Origin: Thorsellia anophelis DSM 18579
Lineage (GTDB): Bacteria > Pseudomonadota > Gammaproteobacteria > Enterobacterales > Thorselliaceae
Reading direction: 5' to 3'
Length of the DNA stretch: 64,000 nucleotides
Assembly: GCF_900111395.1 (NCBI RefSeq)
Contig: NZ_FOHV01000005.1
Span: 62,001 to 126,000, forward strand
Below the pieces are notes generated by a model that was not told the DNA's origin, did no database searches, and saw only the letters and a program-made list of their open reading frames with translations. Of the stretch, positions 30,374 through 39,297 are shown piece by piece (position 1 is the first letter of the stretch; every line of letters begins with the position of its first letter). A program made the position numbers and the translations under genes.

Positions 30374-31822
30374 TTAACCAATCGGCATTTTTATCTCAAC
30401 ATACCGTAATTTTTTATGCTGCGGACGAGCAAAAAAATAAATAAAAGTTAGAGGACCTAGCCTACCTATCATCATAACAAACATAATGATTATCAATCCA
30501 AAATCACTCAAATTTGCAGTTAACCCTCTGGATAATCCCACGGTACCTAGTGCAGAAATCACCTCAAAGGTGATATCCAAAAAAGGTGCGTCTTCTGACA
30601 AAGTTAAAATGAAAATAGCTAGCCAAGCAATTGCCATAGATAAAATAGTTAAAGAAAATGCTTTATGAATACTGCTAGGAGCAATTTCTCGATTGAATAT
30701 AGAAATTTGCTCTCTGCGCCTGATGTAACTATAACTTGCCAAGATTAATAGCATAAATGTGACAACCTTAATACCACTTGCAGTACTTAACGAACCACCA
30801 CCAATAAACATCAATAGAAGTGTCAACACGGTTGTAGAATCTTCCACCTGGCTATAATCTAAAGTATTAAAGCCAGCTGTTCTAGGTGATACCGCTTGAA
30901 ACCACGATGCTAACCATTTACCGCTTTCGGTTAGTTTTACAAATGTATTTGGATTATTATATTCAAGTAAATATATGAGTATAAATGCCCCTAAATTAAG
31001 CCCGAGCGTACCTAAAATCATCATTCTGCTATACACAGTTAGTTTCTGCCAAGTCCGTTTACGAAGAATATCTATCCAGACTGAAAATCCTAATCCACCA
31101 ACAATAATTAATACAGAGATAGTTAATGTCACCATAGGATCAGCCACAAATTGAATTAAATTATCAGCTGAGAGAGCAAAACCAGCATTATTGTAGGCGC
31201 TAATTGTATAAAAAAAGGCATGAAAGAGACCTTTAGATATACCATACTCCCCAGCCCAATAAATTGAAAGTGCACTAAATCCGATTAATTCTACTGATAA
31301 GGAAAAAATGATGACTGCCTTTGCCGTAGAGAAAATAGTATCAGAATCTGTTTGATTAAACGCTTCTTTAGCAACCGTTCGATTTAAAAATCCTAATCTC
31401 CCCCCTAAAGCAATAATCGTAACAACTGCAAACGTCATTAATCCTAACCCTCCAAACTGGATTAAAATCGCGATGACAGTCTGACCAAATATAGTAAATC
31501 TCGTTCCAGTATCAACAACGCCTAATCCAGTTACTGTTACGGCAGAAGTAGCTGTAAAAAAACTCTCTATCCAACTAATCGGTGTCGTCGTTGAGACCGG
31601 CAATTTTAATATGACAGCGCCTAATACCACTAACCCTAATATACAAAGGCTTAAAATCGCAGGAGGCGCTAATTCAATTTTTCGATTCTGCTTAGGCTTC
31701 GATGGTTTTTCGCTTAACGTATAATTAAGTTGCATATTATCTTGTTTTAAATGCACAAAGCCATTTCGTTTTTTAACTCTAAAACCTAAGCTATCTAATA
31801 ACGCTTTAAATCTAGCCAACAT
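30374..31822 (-). CDS. ktrB: KtrB, potassium uptake membrane subunit
   Basis: This is the membrane subunit of a Ktr/Trk potassium uptake system, which is sodium-dependent in Vibrio. Four pore loops carry the filter glycines TVTGLG, NNAGFA, RTAGFN and TASGIK. About eight membrane helices are visible after a cytoplasmic N-terminal tail of about 50 residues. The size (482 residues) and the adjacent ktrA favour KtrB over TrkG/TrkH, which work with the double-domain TrkA. It is transcribed with ktrA, 116 bases after it. Confidence 0.88.
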   Translation of the reverse strand: MLARFKALLDSLGFRVKKRNGFVHLKQDNMQLNYTLSEKPSKPKQNRKIELAPPAILSLCILGLVVLGAVILKLPVSTTTPISWIESFFTATSAVTVTGLGVVDTGTRFTIFGQTVIAILIQFGGLGLMTFAVVTIIALGGRLGFLNRTVAKEAFNQTDSDTIFSTAKAVIIFSLSVELIGFSALSIYWAGEYGISKGLFHAFFYTISAYNNAGFALSADNLIQFVADPMVTLTISVLIIVGGLGFSVWIDILRKRTWQKLTVYSRMMILGTLGLNLGAFILIYLLEYNNPNTFVKLTESGKWLASWFQAVSPRTAGFNTLDYSQVEDSTTVLTLLLMFIGGGSLSTASGIKVVTFMLLILASYSYIRRREQISIFNREIAPSSIHKAFSLTILSMAIAWLAIFILTLSEDAPFLDITFEVISALGTVGLSRGLTANLSDFGLIIIMFVMMIGRLGPLTFIYFFARPQHKKLRYVEIKMPIG

Positions 31823-31938
31823 GCCAATTAATCCTTTTTAAATTCAAAGCAAACAAAACAGAGACGAGTTTTTCAGTAAAAACTACTTCACCTTATTAGC
31901 TTGAGACTATGAGTAAACCACACTAGCTCAATTCATGA

Positions 31939-32592
31939 TTAAGTAAATGCATTTGCAATTGATTTTAATTTTAAATGATCTGCTACTAATAATAATTTAT
32001 CATGCGCATGAAGGACACTTTCATGATTAAGTGGCGTAATGATTTCGTGATGGCGCTTTAAAGCCATGGGATGAACATCGTTAAAAGCATCAAGCAGAAC
32101 CGTTCCTAATGTCTGACCTGCTAAATTAGGTGAAATATGTAAAGTCACAACATAAATGCCATTTCCCATGGCAATATAATCTTCTACCATTGGGTAATTT
32201 AATGATTGTGCGACATGTATGCCCATATCTTCTTCAGGATGAATGATTTTGGCGACCCCTAGTTTCGACACAATAGTTTGATGCGCTTTTGTATTTGACT
32301 TAACCCAAATAGTTTTTGCCCCAATGTCTTGTAGAGCCAAGACAGTCATTAGACTGGCCTGCATATCTGAACCAATAGCAACGACAACCACATCACTCGC
32401 TAAAATATCTATCTCATGTAAGGCACTCAGATCGCTCGCGTCACACACAATCGATTGTGTTAAATGATCAACATATTTTTCGACTATTTTCGGATTACTG
32501 TCGACACCAGTAACTGTGTGACCTAAACGAATCAGCTCCAAACTTGTTGTAATACCAAAACGCCCTAATCCTATCACTGTAAAATGGCTCAT
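31939..32592 (-). CDS. ktrA: KtrA, nucleotide-gated regulatory subunit of Ktr
   Basis: KtrA is a cytoplasmic RCK subunit that gates KtrB in response to ATP/ADP or NAD(H). The N-terminal Rossmann motif GLGRFG lies at residues 8-13, followed by GVDSNPKIV and VVVAIGSDMQAS. A C-terminal RCK_C lobe begins near residue 135. A single RCK unit of 217 residues is the KtrA layout, whereas TrkA has two. It precedes ktrB on the same strand and is divergent from cueR. Confidence 0.9.
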   Translation of the reverse strand: MSHFTVIGLGRFGITTSLELIRLGHTVTGVDSNPKIVEKYVDHLTQSIVCDASDLSALHEIDILASDVVVVAIGSDMQASLMTVLALQDIGAKTIWVKSNTKAHQTIVSKLGVAKIIHPEEDMGIHVAQSLNYPMVEDYIAMGNGIYVVTLHISPNLAGQTLGTVLLDAFNDVHPMALKRHHEIITPLNHESVLHAHDKLLLVADHLKLKSIANAFT

Positions 32593-32842
32593 TTACCTAG
32601 ATTCCTCATAATATAGTTATCGGTCTTATCATTCATTAGATGCAAATTGCATACGGTATATTTTAAATTTTAATATTAGTTTGAAAAAATTTATACTTCA
32701 TTTGAATTAGCCATAGATTCTTTTTTCTTATGCATTTTTTCTTAAAAAGTGGTATGTTAATCATAACAATATTATCACTGTTGAAAATAATCCCTATATA
32801 GTTATTAATATTTTATGGCATGCATATTTAAGGAAAGAAAAA

Positions 32843-33229
32843 ATGAAAATAGGTGAGATTGCAAAACTTGTGGGACTTACCCCAAAATCGATTCGATTTT
32901 ATGAAGCAACTCAGCTATTAGATGCCCCTTTTCGCCAAAAAAATGGTTATCGCCAGTATACACAAGCACACTTACAAACCCTAAAACTCATTAAACGTGC
33001 TAGAGATGTTGGGTTTTCACTTGAAGAGTGCCGAACATTAATAAGCTTATGGCGATCACCTTGTCGTAAAAGTGAAGATGTGAATAAAACAATCTTACAA
33101 AAAATTGAGCTTATTACCCAACAAATCAATTTATTGACTGAAGTGAAAGCAACATTAACAAAACTTTCGGACCAGTGCCCCAATAACCAACAATCCACTT
33201 GCCCAATCTTATCTGAATTATTAAAATAG
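32843..33229 (+). CDS. cueR: CueR, copper-responsive MerR-family activator
   Basis: CueR activates copper-detoxification promoters on binding Cu(I). The N-terminal winged helix-turn-helix shows EIAKLVGLTPKSIRFYEAT and NGYRQYTQAHL. A dimerisation helix follows. The metal loop CPNNQQSTC has two cysteines seven residues apart, the spacing of E. coli C112 and C120. The length of 128 residues is near the usual size. The expected target is copA, 6.7 kb upstream on the same strand. It lies 39 bases before xerD. Confidence 0.92.
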   Translation: MKIGEIAKLVGLTPKSIRFYEATQLLDAPFRQKNGYRQYTQAHLQTLKLIKRARDVGFSLEECRTLISLWRSPCRKSEDVNKTILQKIELITQQINLLTEVKATLTKLSDQCPNNQQSTCPILSELLK

Positions 33230-33268
33230 GCAAGCCTCTTAATTGATTACAACCATTTTGGATAGACC

Positions 33269-34240
33269 ATGCCAACTAAAGAGAATTCTAATCACTCGAT
33301 CCTAAAGAGCAACAACGTTGATACTAAAAAGACACCACAATCAGATGACGTCAACATGATCAATGAATTTTTAGACTATCTCTGGTTAGAACACAGTTTA
33401 GCAAAAAATACAATTGACTCATATCGACTAGATTTGACTGCTGCCTCTTCATTTTTATGTTCTCAGAAATCAACACTACTACATGCTGAAAAAGAAATGC
33501 TTCAAACTATGATTAATGATAGATTTTCAGCTGAATATAAAACTAGCAGCATAGCTCGGATGATGAGTGCTATTAAACGCTTTTACCTGTATCTATATAG
33601 TCATTCACACAGACAAGATGATCCAAGCGCTAAACTCCATCCTCCAAAAATTCCTAAAAGGCTCCCTAAAGAGCTCAGTGAATCAAAAGTTGATGCGCTT
33701 TTAGCTGCCCCTAACACTGCTGATACAATAGAACTTAGAGATAAAGCCATGCTAGAGGTGCTTTATGCAACAGGGCTTCGTGTTACCGAACTCATATCTC
33801 TAACATTTAATGATATAAATTTAAATCAAGGGGTTGTTCGAGTTGTAGGTAAAGGAGATAAAGAGCGCTTAGTTCCTTTAGGAGAACATGCTATACAGTG
33901 GGTAGAAACATATTTAAATGAAGCAAGGCCTGCTTTATTCATAGATCACCGCACTGCAAATGACTCTCTATTTTTAAGTAATCGTGGCCAACAAATGACA
34001 AGACAAACATTTTGGCATAGAGTGAAGCATTACGCCTTGATTGCTGATATCGATACTAAACTCCTGTCGCCTCATGTTTTACGCCATGCATTCGCTACAC
34101 ACTTATTAAATTATGGTGCTGACCTACGAGTTGTGCAAATGCTATTGGGCCATAGTTCTTTATCAACGACTCAAATTTATACACATATTGCTAATGCAAG
34201 ACTTCAACAATTGCACAAACAGCACCATCCACGTGCTTAA
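33269..34240 (+). CDS. xerD: XerD tyrosine recombinase
   Basis: XerD with XerC resolves chromosome dimers at dif. The N-terminal core-binding domain includes FLDYLWLEHSLAKNTIDSYR. The catalytic domain shows the arginine in ATGLRVTEL, the lysine in GKGDKERLVPLG, HVLRHAFATHLL, LLGHSSLSTT and the tyrosine in QIYTH. The last residues, HHPRA, equal those of E. coli XerD. It is 323 residues, about 25 longer at the N-terminus than E. coli, and a start at Met30 would give the usual length. This is a housekeeping recombinase, not a mobile-element integrase. Confidence 0.94.
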   Translation: MPTKENSNHSILKSNNVDTKKTPQSDDVNMINEFLDYLWLEHSLAKNTIDSYRLDLTAASSFLCSQKSTLLHAEKEMLQTMINDRFSAEYKTSSIARMMSAIKRFYLYLYSHSHRQDDPSAKLHPPKIPKRLPKELSESKVDALLAAPNTADTIELRDKAMLEVLYATGLRVTELISLTFNDINLNQGVVRVVGKGDKERLVPLGEHAIQWVETYLNEARPALFIDHRTANDSLFLSNRGQQMTRQTFWHRVKHYALIADIDTKLLSPHVLRHAFATHLLNYGADLRVVQMLLGHSSLSTTQIYTHIANARLQQLHKQHHPRA

Positions 34241-34313
34241 AAGTATTAATCAAGTATTAGCTCGAACTGCGATGAACTGACATACACATTTAAATATTCA
34301 TTAGGTACGTTAG

Positions 34314-34345
34314 GCCCCTATTAACTAACATAAGTTATCAGGGGC
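34314..34345 (+). terminator. Hairpin after xerD
   Basis: GCCCCT (34314-34319) pairs with AGGGGC (34340-34345), and an inner TAACT/AGTTA stem continues the hairpin. It lies between convergent xerD and the lipoprotein gene. No U-tract is seen, so it is a probable but weak transcription end. Confidence 0.5.
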
Positions 34346-34385
34346 GTACGACTGTATGTGGTTCTTGATAGAGTTATATTACCAA

Positions 34386-35357
34386 TTATAAATTATATTT
34401 TATAAGATCATTATAGCTGTATATCATGTGATTATAAGCATCTAATACTTCTTCACCTGCATTATATCCCGTTGGGTTTGAACGAGTATTTCTATATGCA
34501 CCTATAAATTTCTGAGTATCATCATAAAAATCTTTAATTTTCTTTTGCCTAAAACTATCAGGGGTTTCAGCGTCAGCTACTTTTTTAATTTCAGACAAAT
34601 AACCTTCAATTTCAATTATTTGATTATTCATAATTTCTAAATTACCAGCAGTAGCCAATGCAGTTTCTGGGTCTTCAGCTATCATATCAGTCAATTTTCC
34701 ACCTAGGGAAATTGAAGCAAGTGTATTGTATCCAAGTATATTACCCGAGGCTTTAAGCTCTGCTAAATCTTGTTCTTCTAATCTCATACCTTCTTTGTCA
34801 AGTGCTATCTCAAATGCTAATTCTGCTGCATCTATCGCTTTTAAATGGGGTAGTACTTTTTCCATTAGCGTTTTACCTAAAGCCCCATTATCATCTTCAT
34901 ACTTACGTGAGCTTACATAAGTTTCGAGTTCCAAAAAGTCCGCCTGAGCTGCATTGATGGTCGAAACAATCGATTGTGCAGCAGAGTCAAGTTCTTCAAT
35001 ACTTCCCTCAAATTTATTTAATATTCTATCTTGGAGGTAAGAAGCCTTACTTTTGTACTGATTCGCAGTACCATTATACATCGCTGTAAAATCCCCATTT
35101 CTCAACTGCTCAGCGATTGTAAGCCCTCCTATGCTAACATTTTGCAAAGAATTACGCCTATAAAAGTCCAAATATTCAATATAAGCATTATATTTAGTTA
35201 CTGGGTAACCTGTAGCTTTTGCTTCAGTCGTTGATGTCTCTGCTTGGCTCGAATTTTTATCTTCATTAGTGTTATTAGTTTTAGCATTATCACACCCAAC
35301 TACTAGCAATGCATTACATAGAATAACGCTAATCAAAGATACTTTTAAAAAATTCAT
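34386..35357 (-). CDS. Lipoprotein of the YiiG/DUF3829 type
   Basis: The N-terminus is a lipoprotein signal, with a lipobox LLVVGC and the modified cysteine at residue 22, followed by aspartate. A low-complexity N/T/S/E-rich linker follows to about residue 50. The mature part is mostly helical, starting KYNAYIEYLDFYRRNSLQ, which recalls DUF3829 proteins such as E. coli YiiG. Length is 323 residues. The function of the family is unknown to me. No partner gene is adjacent. Confidence 0.7.
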   Translation of the reverse strand: MNFLKVSLISVILCNALLVVGCDNAKTNNTNEDKNSSQAETSTTEAKATGYPVTKYNAYIEYLDFYRRNSLQNVSIGGLTIAEQLRNGDFTAMYNGTANQYKSKASYLQDRILNKFEGSIEELDSAAQSIVSTINAAQADFLELETYVSSRKYEDDNGALGKTLMEKVLPHLKAIDAAELAFEIALDKEGMRLEEQDLAELKASGNILGYNTLASISLGGKLTDMIAEDPETALATAGNLEIMNNQIIEIEGYLSEIKKVADAETPDSFRQKKIKDFYDDTQKFIGAYRNTRSNPTGYNAGEEVLDAYNHMIYSYNDLIKYNL

Positions 35358-35562
35358 AATATTTCCTAATTAAGTTTATTAAAGTGGTCAATAGTAAATG
35401 CGAATTTAAATGTGTAATCAATTATCACAATTAAATATAGTACTTAACATATTCTACTATTTTTCCTATTATTTTTTCAATATTTAACAACAAGATAATT
35501 TAATTAAAAAACGTAACCACACGACAAGCCTTGAATATACTAACAATTTATCAATGAGTTAG

Positions 35563-35769
35563 ACTCTTTACTGTGGATTTCCTGAGCACTATAGAATGCT
35601 AAAGAGCATGAGGAATGATTCAATTCCTACTCCAATGAGAATGTACTGGTATAGGTTAGTTAATTGGAAATGTCTAACCCAAGCAAAAGGTATCGACAGT
35701 AAGCACTTTATTAAATATGCTGAGCAGTTATCAACTCATGATGCTATTGGTTTATCCATTTCACCTTAA
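35563..35769 (+). pseudogene. Unrecognised coding remnant next to the IS200-type remnant
   Basis: An open stretch of 68 codons ends at TAA in the IS boundary. It includes PTPMRMYWYRLVNWKC and SKHFIKYAEQLSTHDAIGLS. It has no good start site and no family I recognise. It may be the tail of a gene cut by the insertion, or chance. Upstream, from 35358 to 35562, I see only AT-rich sequence. Confidence 0.3.
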
Positions 35770-36282
35770 AACCCTGTCCTTCAGGGCGAGAATATAAGGC
35801 GTAACGACGTAGTCGTATCCTTGTGGTGTCTTGTGATGTCTTTTGTTGTTCTGTATGTTTCTTGATGATAGATATTGGCGAACCACCACAATTTTCTTCA
35901 AAATAAGAAGACACCTACAAACAAGCTCTCCAAAGTTTCTTTTCTAGTTCGGTATAATATTGTTTCTAATCATTCGACCCGATACACCTTTTAAACTATT
36001 AACTCAGCTTGATATTGACACTTTAGGCTGATAATTAATTAACAAATTGACATGGTCATGTTCTTCATCAAATTCGCTTAATTTTGATTCAACATTGTCA
36101 CAGACCTTACTGAATATCAGCTTCATATCTTCAATCATGGGTTGGGTAAACACACCTTTGAAATATTTATCTAAAAACACCAAGAGAGTATATATGTTAA
36201 AAATACTTTTTCTATTCTGCCTAATATCTAGGTGAATATTGCAGCTTAATTCCAAATATAAAAGGATATCGTCTTTTACCAT
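35770..36282 (-). mobile_element. IS200/IS605-type element remnant
   Basis: The stretch holds a decayed single-ORF transposase and, at its 3' side, a small hairpin CCCTG-TCCTT-CAGGG at 35772-35786. Small imperfect hairpins of this kind mark the ends of IS200/IS605 elements. These elements lack terminal inverted repeats and target duplications. No tnpB accessory gene is present. The other boundary lies somewhere in the AT-rich 36283-36552. Confidence 0.7.
35830..36282 (-). pseudogene. tnpA: Decayed IS200-like transposase tnpA
   Basis: The first open part contains FKGVFTQPMIEDMKLIFSKV and FDEEHDHVNLLINYQPKVS. The HDH-type HUH motif of the Y1 transposase is here changed to HDHVN. A TGA interrupts the frame at 36004-36006. 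The same frame then continues VNSLKGVSGRMIR. A one-base shift is then needed to read YYTELEKKLW, a TAG follows, and the catalytic-tyrosine helix SSYFEENCGGSPISIIK with EQQKT closes the protein. Two stops and a frameshift show it is dead. Matching segments are recalled from family consensus, not from a search. Confidence 0.8.
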
Positions 36283-36627
36283 TATTAGATAAATTTAATC
36301 AATATTTAGAGGATTTTTTCTCATTTAAATATGTACTATCTAAAATTGATAAATAGGAAGATATCAGAAAACTAAATACAGAACAGTTACAGTGAGAATT
36401 ATCAACCTATGATATGAAAAACTAACAGATAGATAATCAACATAAATTAATTATCTATCTCTTGAAATATCTTTTTAGTTCAATTCATAGGCTGATTAGA
36501 CAATTAGCTTTTTAATTATTTAATAAAAAATACAACTTTAAATATCAATCAGATGGAAAAAAACTTAAAAATAAAATTAATTAACAAATGGAATATCACC
36601 AGCTCTAATGCTTATAAAGGATTCAAA

Positions 36628-38553
36628 ATGGCTCATAATATTTTACCCGTAAGTCATGCTACCTATACTAATAAAACAATAGGTACGACTAAACCTAATT
36701 CATCGGATAAAAAACATTCATTTTTATTTATTGCAGCACTCGGTGTTGTATTTGGTGATATAGGTACGAGTCCACTATATACCTTTAACGTATTACTTGG
36801 CATGACCGAGGGATTAAATACATCAACAAATACGATTTTAGGATTAGTATCGCTTATCCTTTGGACATTAATTCTCATCACATCAGTTAAATATGTTTCT
36901 ATCGTGCTTAAGATAAATAATCATGGGGAAGGAGGGCTACTTGCACTAATGTCTCTGATTATTAAAACTGGTTATAAGAAAAGTTGGATTATCTTTGCTG
37001 GGTTAATAGGCGCAGGACTACTCTATGGTGATGGTGCATTAACACCTGCAGTTTCTATATTATCAGCATTAGAAGGTCTTCAGGTTGCTTTTAACTTCGA
37101 CCACAAAATTATCGTTCCTATTGCAATCACGATTTTGGTAGTACTTTTTTCAATACAACCATTTGGCACAGCTAAAGTTGGTAGAGTTTTTGGCCCTATT
37201 ATGGTAGTTTGGTTCACCATATTGGCCATTATAGGGATTGTCAATATCATCCATTATCCAACAATTTTACGAGCTACAAACCCTTACTACGCATTTTATT
37301 TTCTATCTAATCATATTGGGATCAGTTTTGCTATTTTAGGTGCTGCATTTTTATGTGTGACTGGTGCTGAGGCGCTTTATGCAGATATGGGGCATTTTGG
37401 AATTAAACCTATAAGACAAGCATGGTATTTTTTAGCATTTCCAAGTTTATTACTTAATTATGCTGGGCAAGGAGCGTTTGTTCTTCAATCAGGAATTACG
37501 CAAAATATTTTTTTCAACATGGTGCCTGAATACTTAGTGATTCCATTGGTAATACTTGCAACAACAGCAACTGTCATAGCTAGTCAAGCCCTAATCACAG
37601 GCGCATTTTCGCTTTCAAGGCAAGCCATCCAATTAGGATGGTTACCTAATATGAGAATTATCCATACCTCTGAATCAGGATCTGGACAAATTTATATTGG
37701 TGCAATCAACTTATTGCTTTTTTCACTTTCTATTTTACTGATTCTACATTTTAAATCCTCTGCAAATCTAGCAGCAGCTTATGGAATTTCGGTTTCTATA
37801 ATGATGCTAATAACAACTTGTTTATTAGCAATTGCTATGCGAAAAATTTGGTCATTATCGTACTTATTGATAGGGCTAATTATAGGCATTTTCTTGATTA
37901 TTGACGGTATGTTTGTAATAGCTGGCTTAGCTAAATTTTTTCATGGAGGGTACCTGCCTATTTTACTCTCATTATGTTTTTTTCTGATCATGTCAATCTG
38001 GCGTAAGGGGTTTACTAGTTTAAACAAACTCATATTTAAGAAAAAAATTGAATTTGATTACTATTTTAGTGACATTAAAAATAAAGCAATCCCACGTGTT
38101 GAGGGCGTTTCAGTGTTTATTACTCATGCACAAGAATCGGTTCCTCCTATTTTAAGCTGGCATGTAGAAAGAAACAAATCACTTACAAAATCAATCATTT
38201 CAATTACTATAATCAGTGATAATATCCCATGGATTACTGATGAAACTCGTACTAGCATAATACAAAGAAGTGAAGGTTTCTACCATATAAATGCACACTT
38301 TGGCTTTATGGAAAAAATAGACATTCCACTTTTACTATCAAATCTTAACATTATGAATTTTAATCAATATAAGGATAGCGCAACCTATTACGTTAGTTCT
38401 GAATCTATCGTAGTTAGACAAAAAAATAAAATCATGCCCAAATGGCAAACTTTAGTATTTGCCTGGTTAGTTCGTAATAGCATAAAGACAAGTGATTCAC
38501 TTCATTTACCTAATGAGCAAGTTGTTGAGATTGGACGTAGAATTGCGCTTTAA
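36628..38553 (+). CDS. kup: Kup, proton-coupled potassium uptake protein
   Basis: Kup takes up potassium with protons through a membrane domain of about 12 helices and a cytoplasmic C-terminal domain. The N-terminal signature GVVFGDIGTSPLYTFNVLLG, NNHGEGGLLALMSL and the segment ALYADMGHFGIKPIR are diagnostic. The open frame begins at 36553, but the ATG at 36628 has AAAGGA just upstream and gives a 641-residue protein of normal size, so I chose it. The gene sits between two unrelated decayed transposases, suggesting a region that tolerates insertion. Ktr elsewhere in the window is a second potassium importer. Confidence 0.94.
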   Translation: MAHNILPVSHATYTNKTIGTTKPNSSDKKHSFLFIAALGVVFGDIGTSPLYTFNVLLGMTEGLNTSTNTILGLVSLILWTLILITSVKYVSIVLKINNHGEGGLLALMSLIIKTGYKKSWIIFAGLIGAGLLYGDGALTPAVSILSALEGLQVAFNFDHKIIVPIAITILVVLFSIQPFGTAKVGRVFGPIMVVWFTILAIIGIVNIIHYPTILRATNPYYAFYFLSNHIGISFAILGAAFLCVTGAEALYADMGHFGIKPIRQAWYFLAFPSLLLNYAGQGAFVLQSGITQNIFFNMVPEYLVIPLVILATTATVIASQALITGAFSLSRQAIQLGWLPNMRIIHTSESGSGQIYIGAINLLLFSLSILLILHFKSSANLAAAYGISVSIMMLITTCLLAIAMRKIWSLSYLLIGLIIGIFLIIDGMFVIAGLAKFFHGGYLPILLSLCFFLIMSIWRKGFTSLNKLIFKKKIEFDYYFSDIKNKAIPRVEGVSVFITHAQESVPPILSWHVERNKSLTKSIISITIISDNIPWITDETRTSIIQRSEGFYHINAHFGFMEKIDIPLLLSNLNIMNFNQYKDSATYYVSSESIVVRQKNKIMPKWQTLVFAWLVRNSIKTSDSLHLPNEQVVEIGRRIAL

Positions 38554-38554
38554 T

Positions 38555-39075
38555 TCACTTTTTAATATAAGTAATTAATTGATAATGAAATTCAAATGAG
38601 TTTCCTGTCTGATTTTCACAAATCAAAATATGGGCAAGTTGAGGTACATCCATTTTATAATCTCGACTATATCCATAAGTTAGATTAATGACCTCAATCT
38701 CTATACGCTTTTTTTGATACTTAGCAATGAGCGCTCGAACCATCAATATTAAGAAACGCTAGAAATAATTGTAATTTTCTAGCTCCATCAGTGTGATTAT
38801 TTTATACCCTCTGAAAAATGTAGCTCATCTAGTAATCTAGAAATGGTTTTACAATTAAAATTGGAATCCTTGATATCTTTGCTTTTGAATACGTGTTGAA
38901 GAGGCAAATTAGTGGCGTACTTTTGAATATCATAGACGGGTATATCACACCCCATATCAAGCTTATTTAGCACCATTACGAAGACAAGTTGGCCATAGGT
39001 AAATTTATGCTTATGCTTTGGCAGAGCAGTATCAATGATAGAGATAAAAAAATAGAGTATGAAAACAGAGAACAT
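38555..39075 (-). pseudogene. Decayed IS1634-like transposase
   Basis: The upstream piece shows IIDTALPKHKHKFTYGQLVF, then PVYDIQKYATNLPLQHVF and ISRLLDELHFSEG. This matches the N-terminal DUF4277 region of IS1634/ISNCY-type transposases. Across stops and frame changes, a second piece gives INLTYGYSRDYKMDVPQLAH, which corresponds to the YGYSxDxRPDLxQ catalytic region of the same family. The rest of the DDE domain and the C-terminus are missing, since kup ends two bases away. Clearly non-functional. Family identity rests on recalled motifs. Confidence 0.72.
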
Positions 39076-39297
39076 TACGATTGGAACACTAAAAAATTCA
39101 CTGCTACAGCAATCACTTACAATCTTTTGCCATATGGAGTTGATAATGCACTAAAATCCATATCTTTCGGGGGACTCATGTGAGCTAATTGATGCAATGC
39201 ATCACCAAAACTTATCAGCATGCCATGCTTAATCTATCACTAAAGCTCACCATAACAAATTCTAGATAATACTGTTACAGTGAGCGGTATCAAGTGA

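Noticed and set aside
33269-34240. Tyrosine recombinase as evidence of a genomic island
   Set aside because: The motifs and the C-terminal HHPRA identify housekeeping XerD, which is part of dimer resolution.
38989-39183. 64-codon plus-strand frame downstream of kup
   Set aside because: It is antisense to the IS1634-like transposase remnant, whose family motifs explain the region better.
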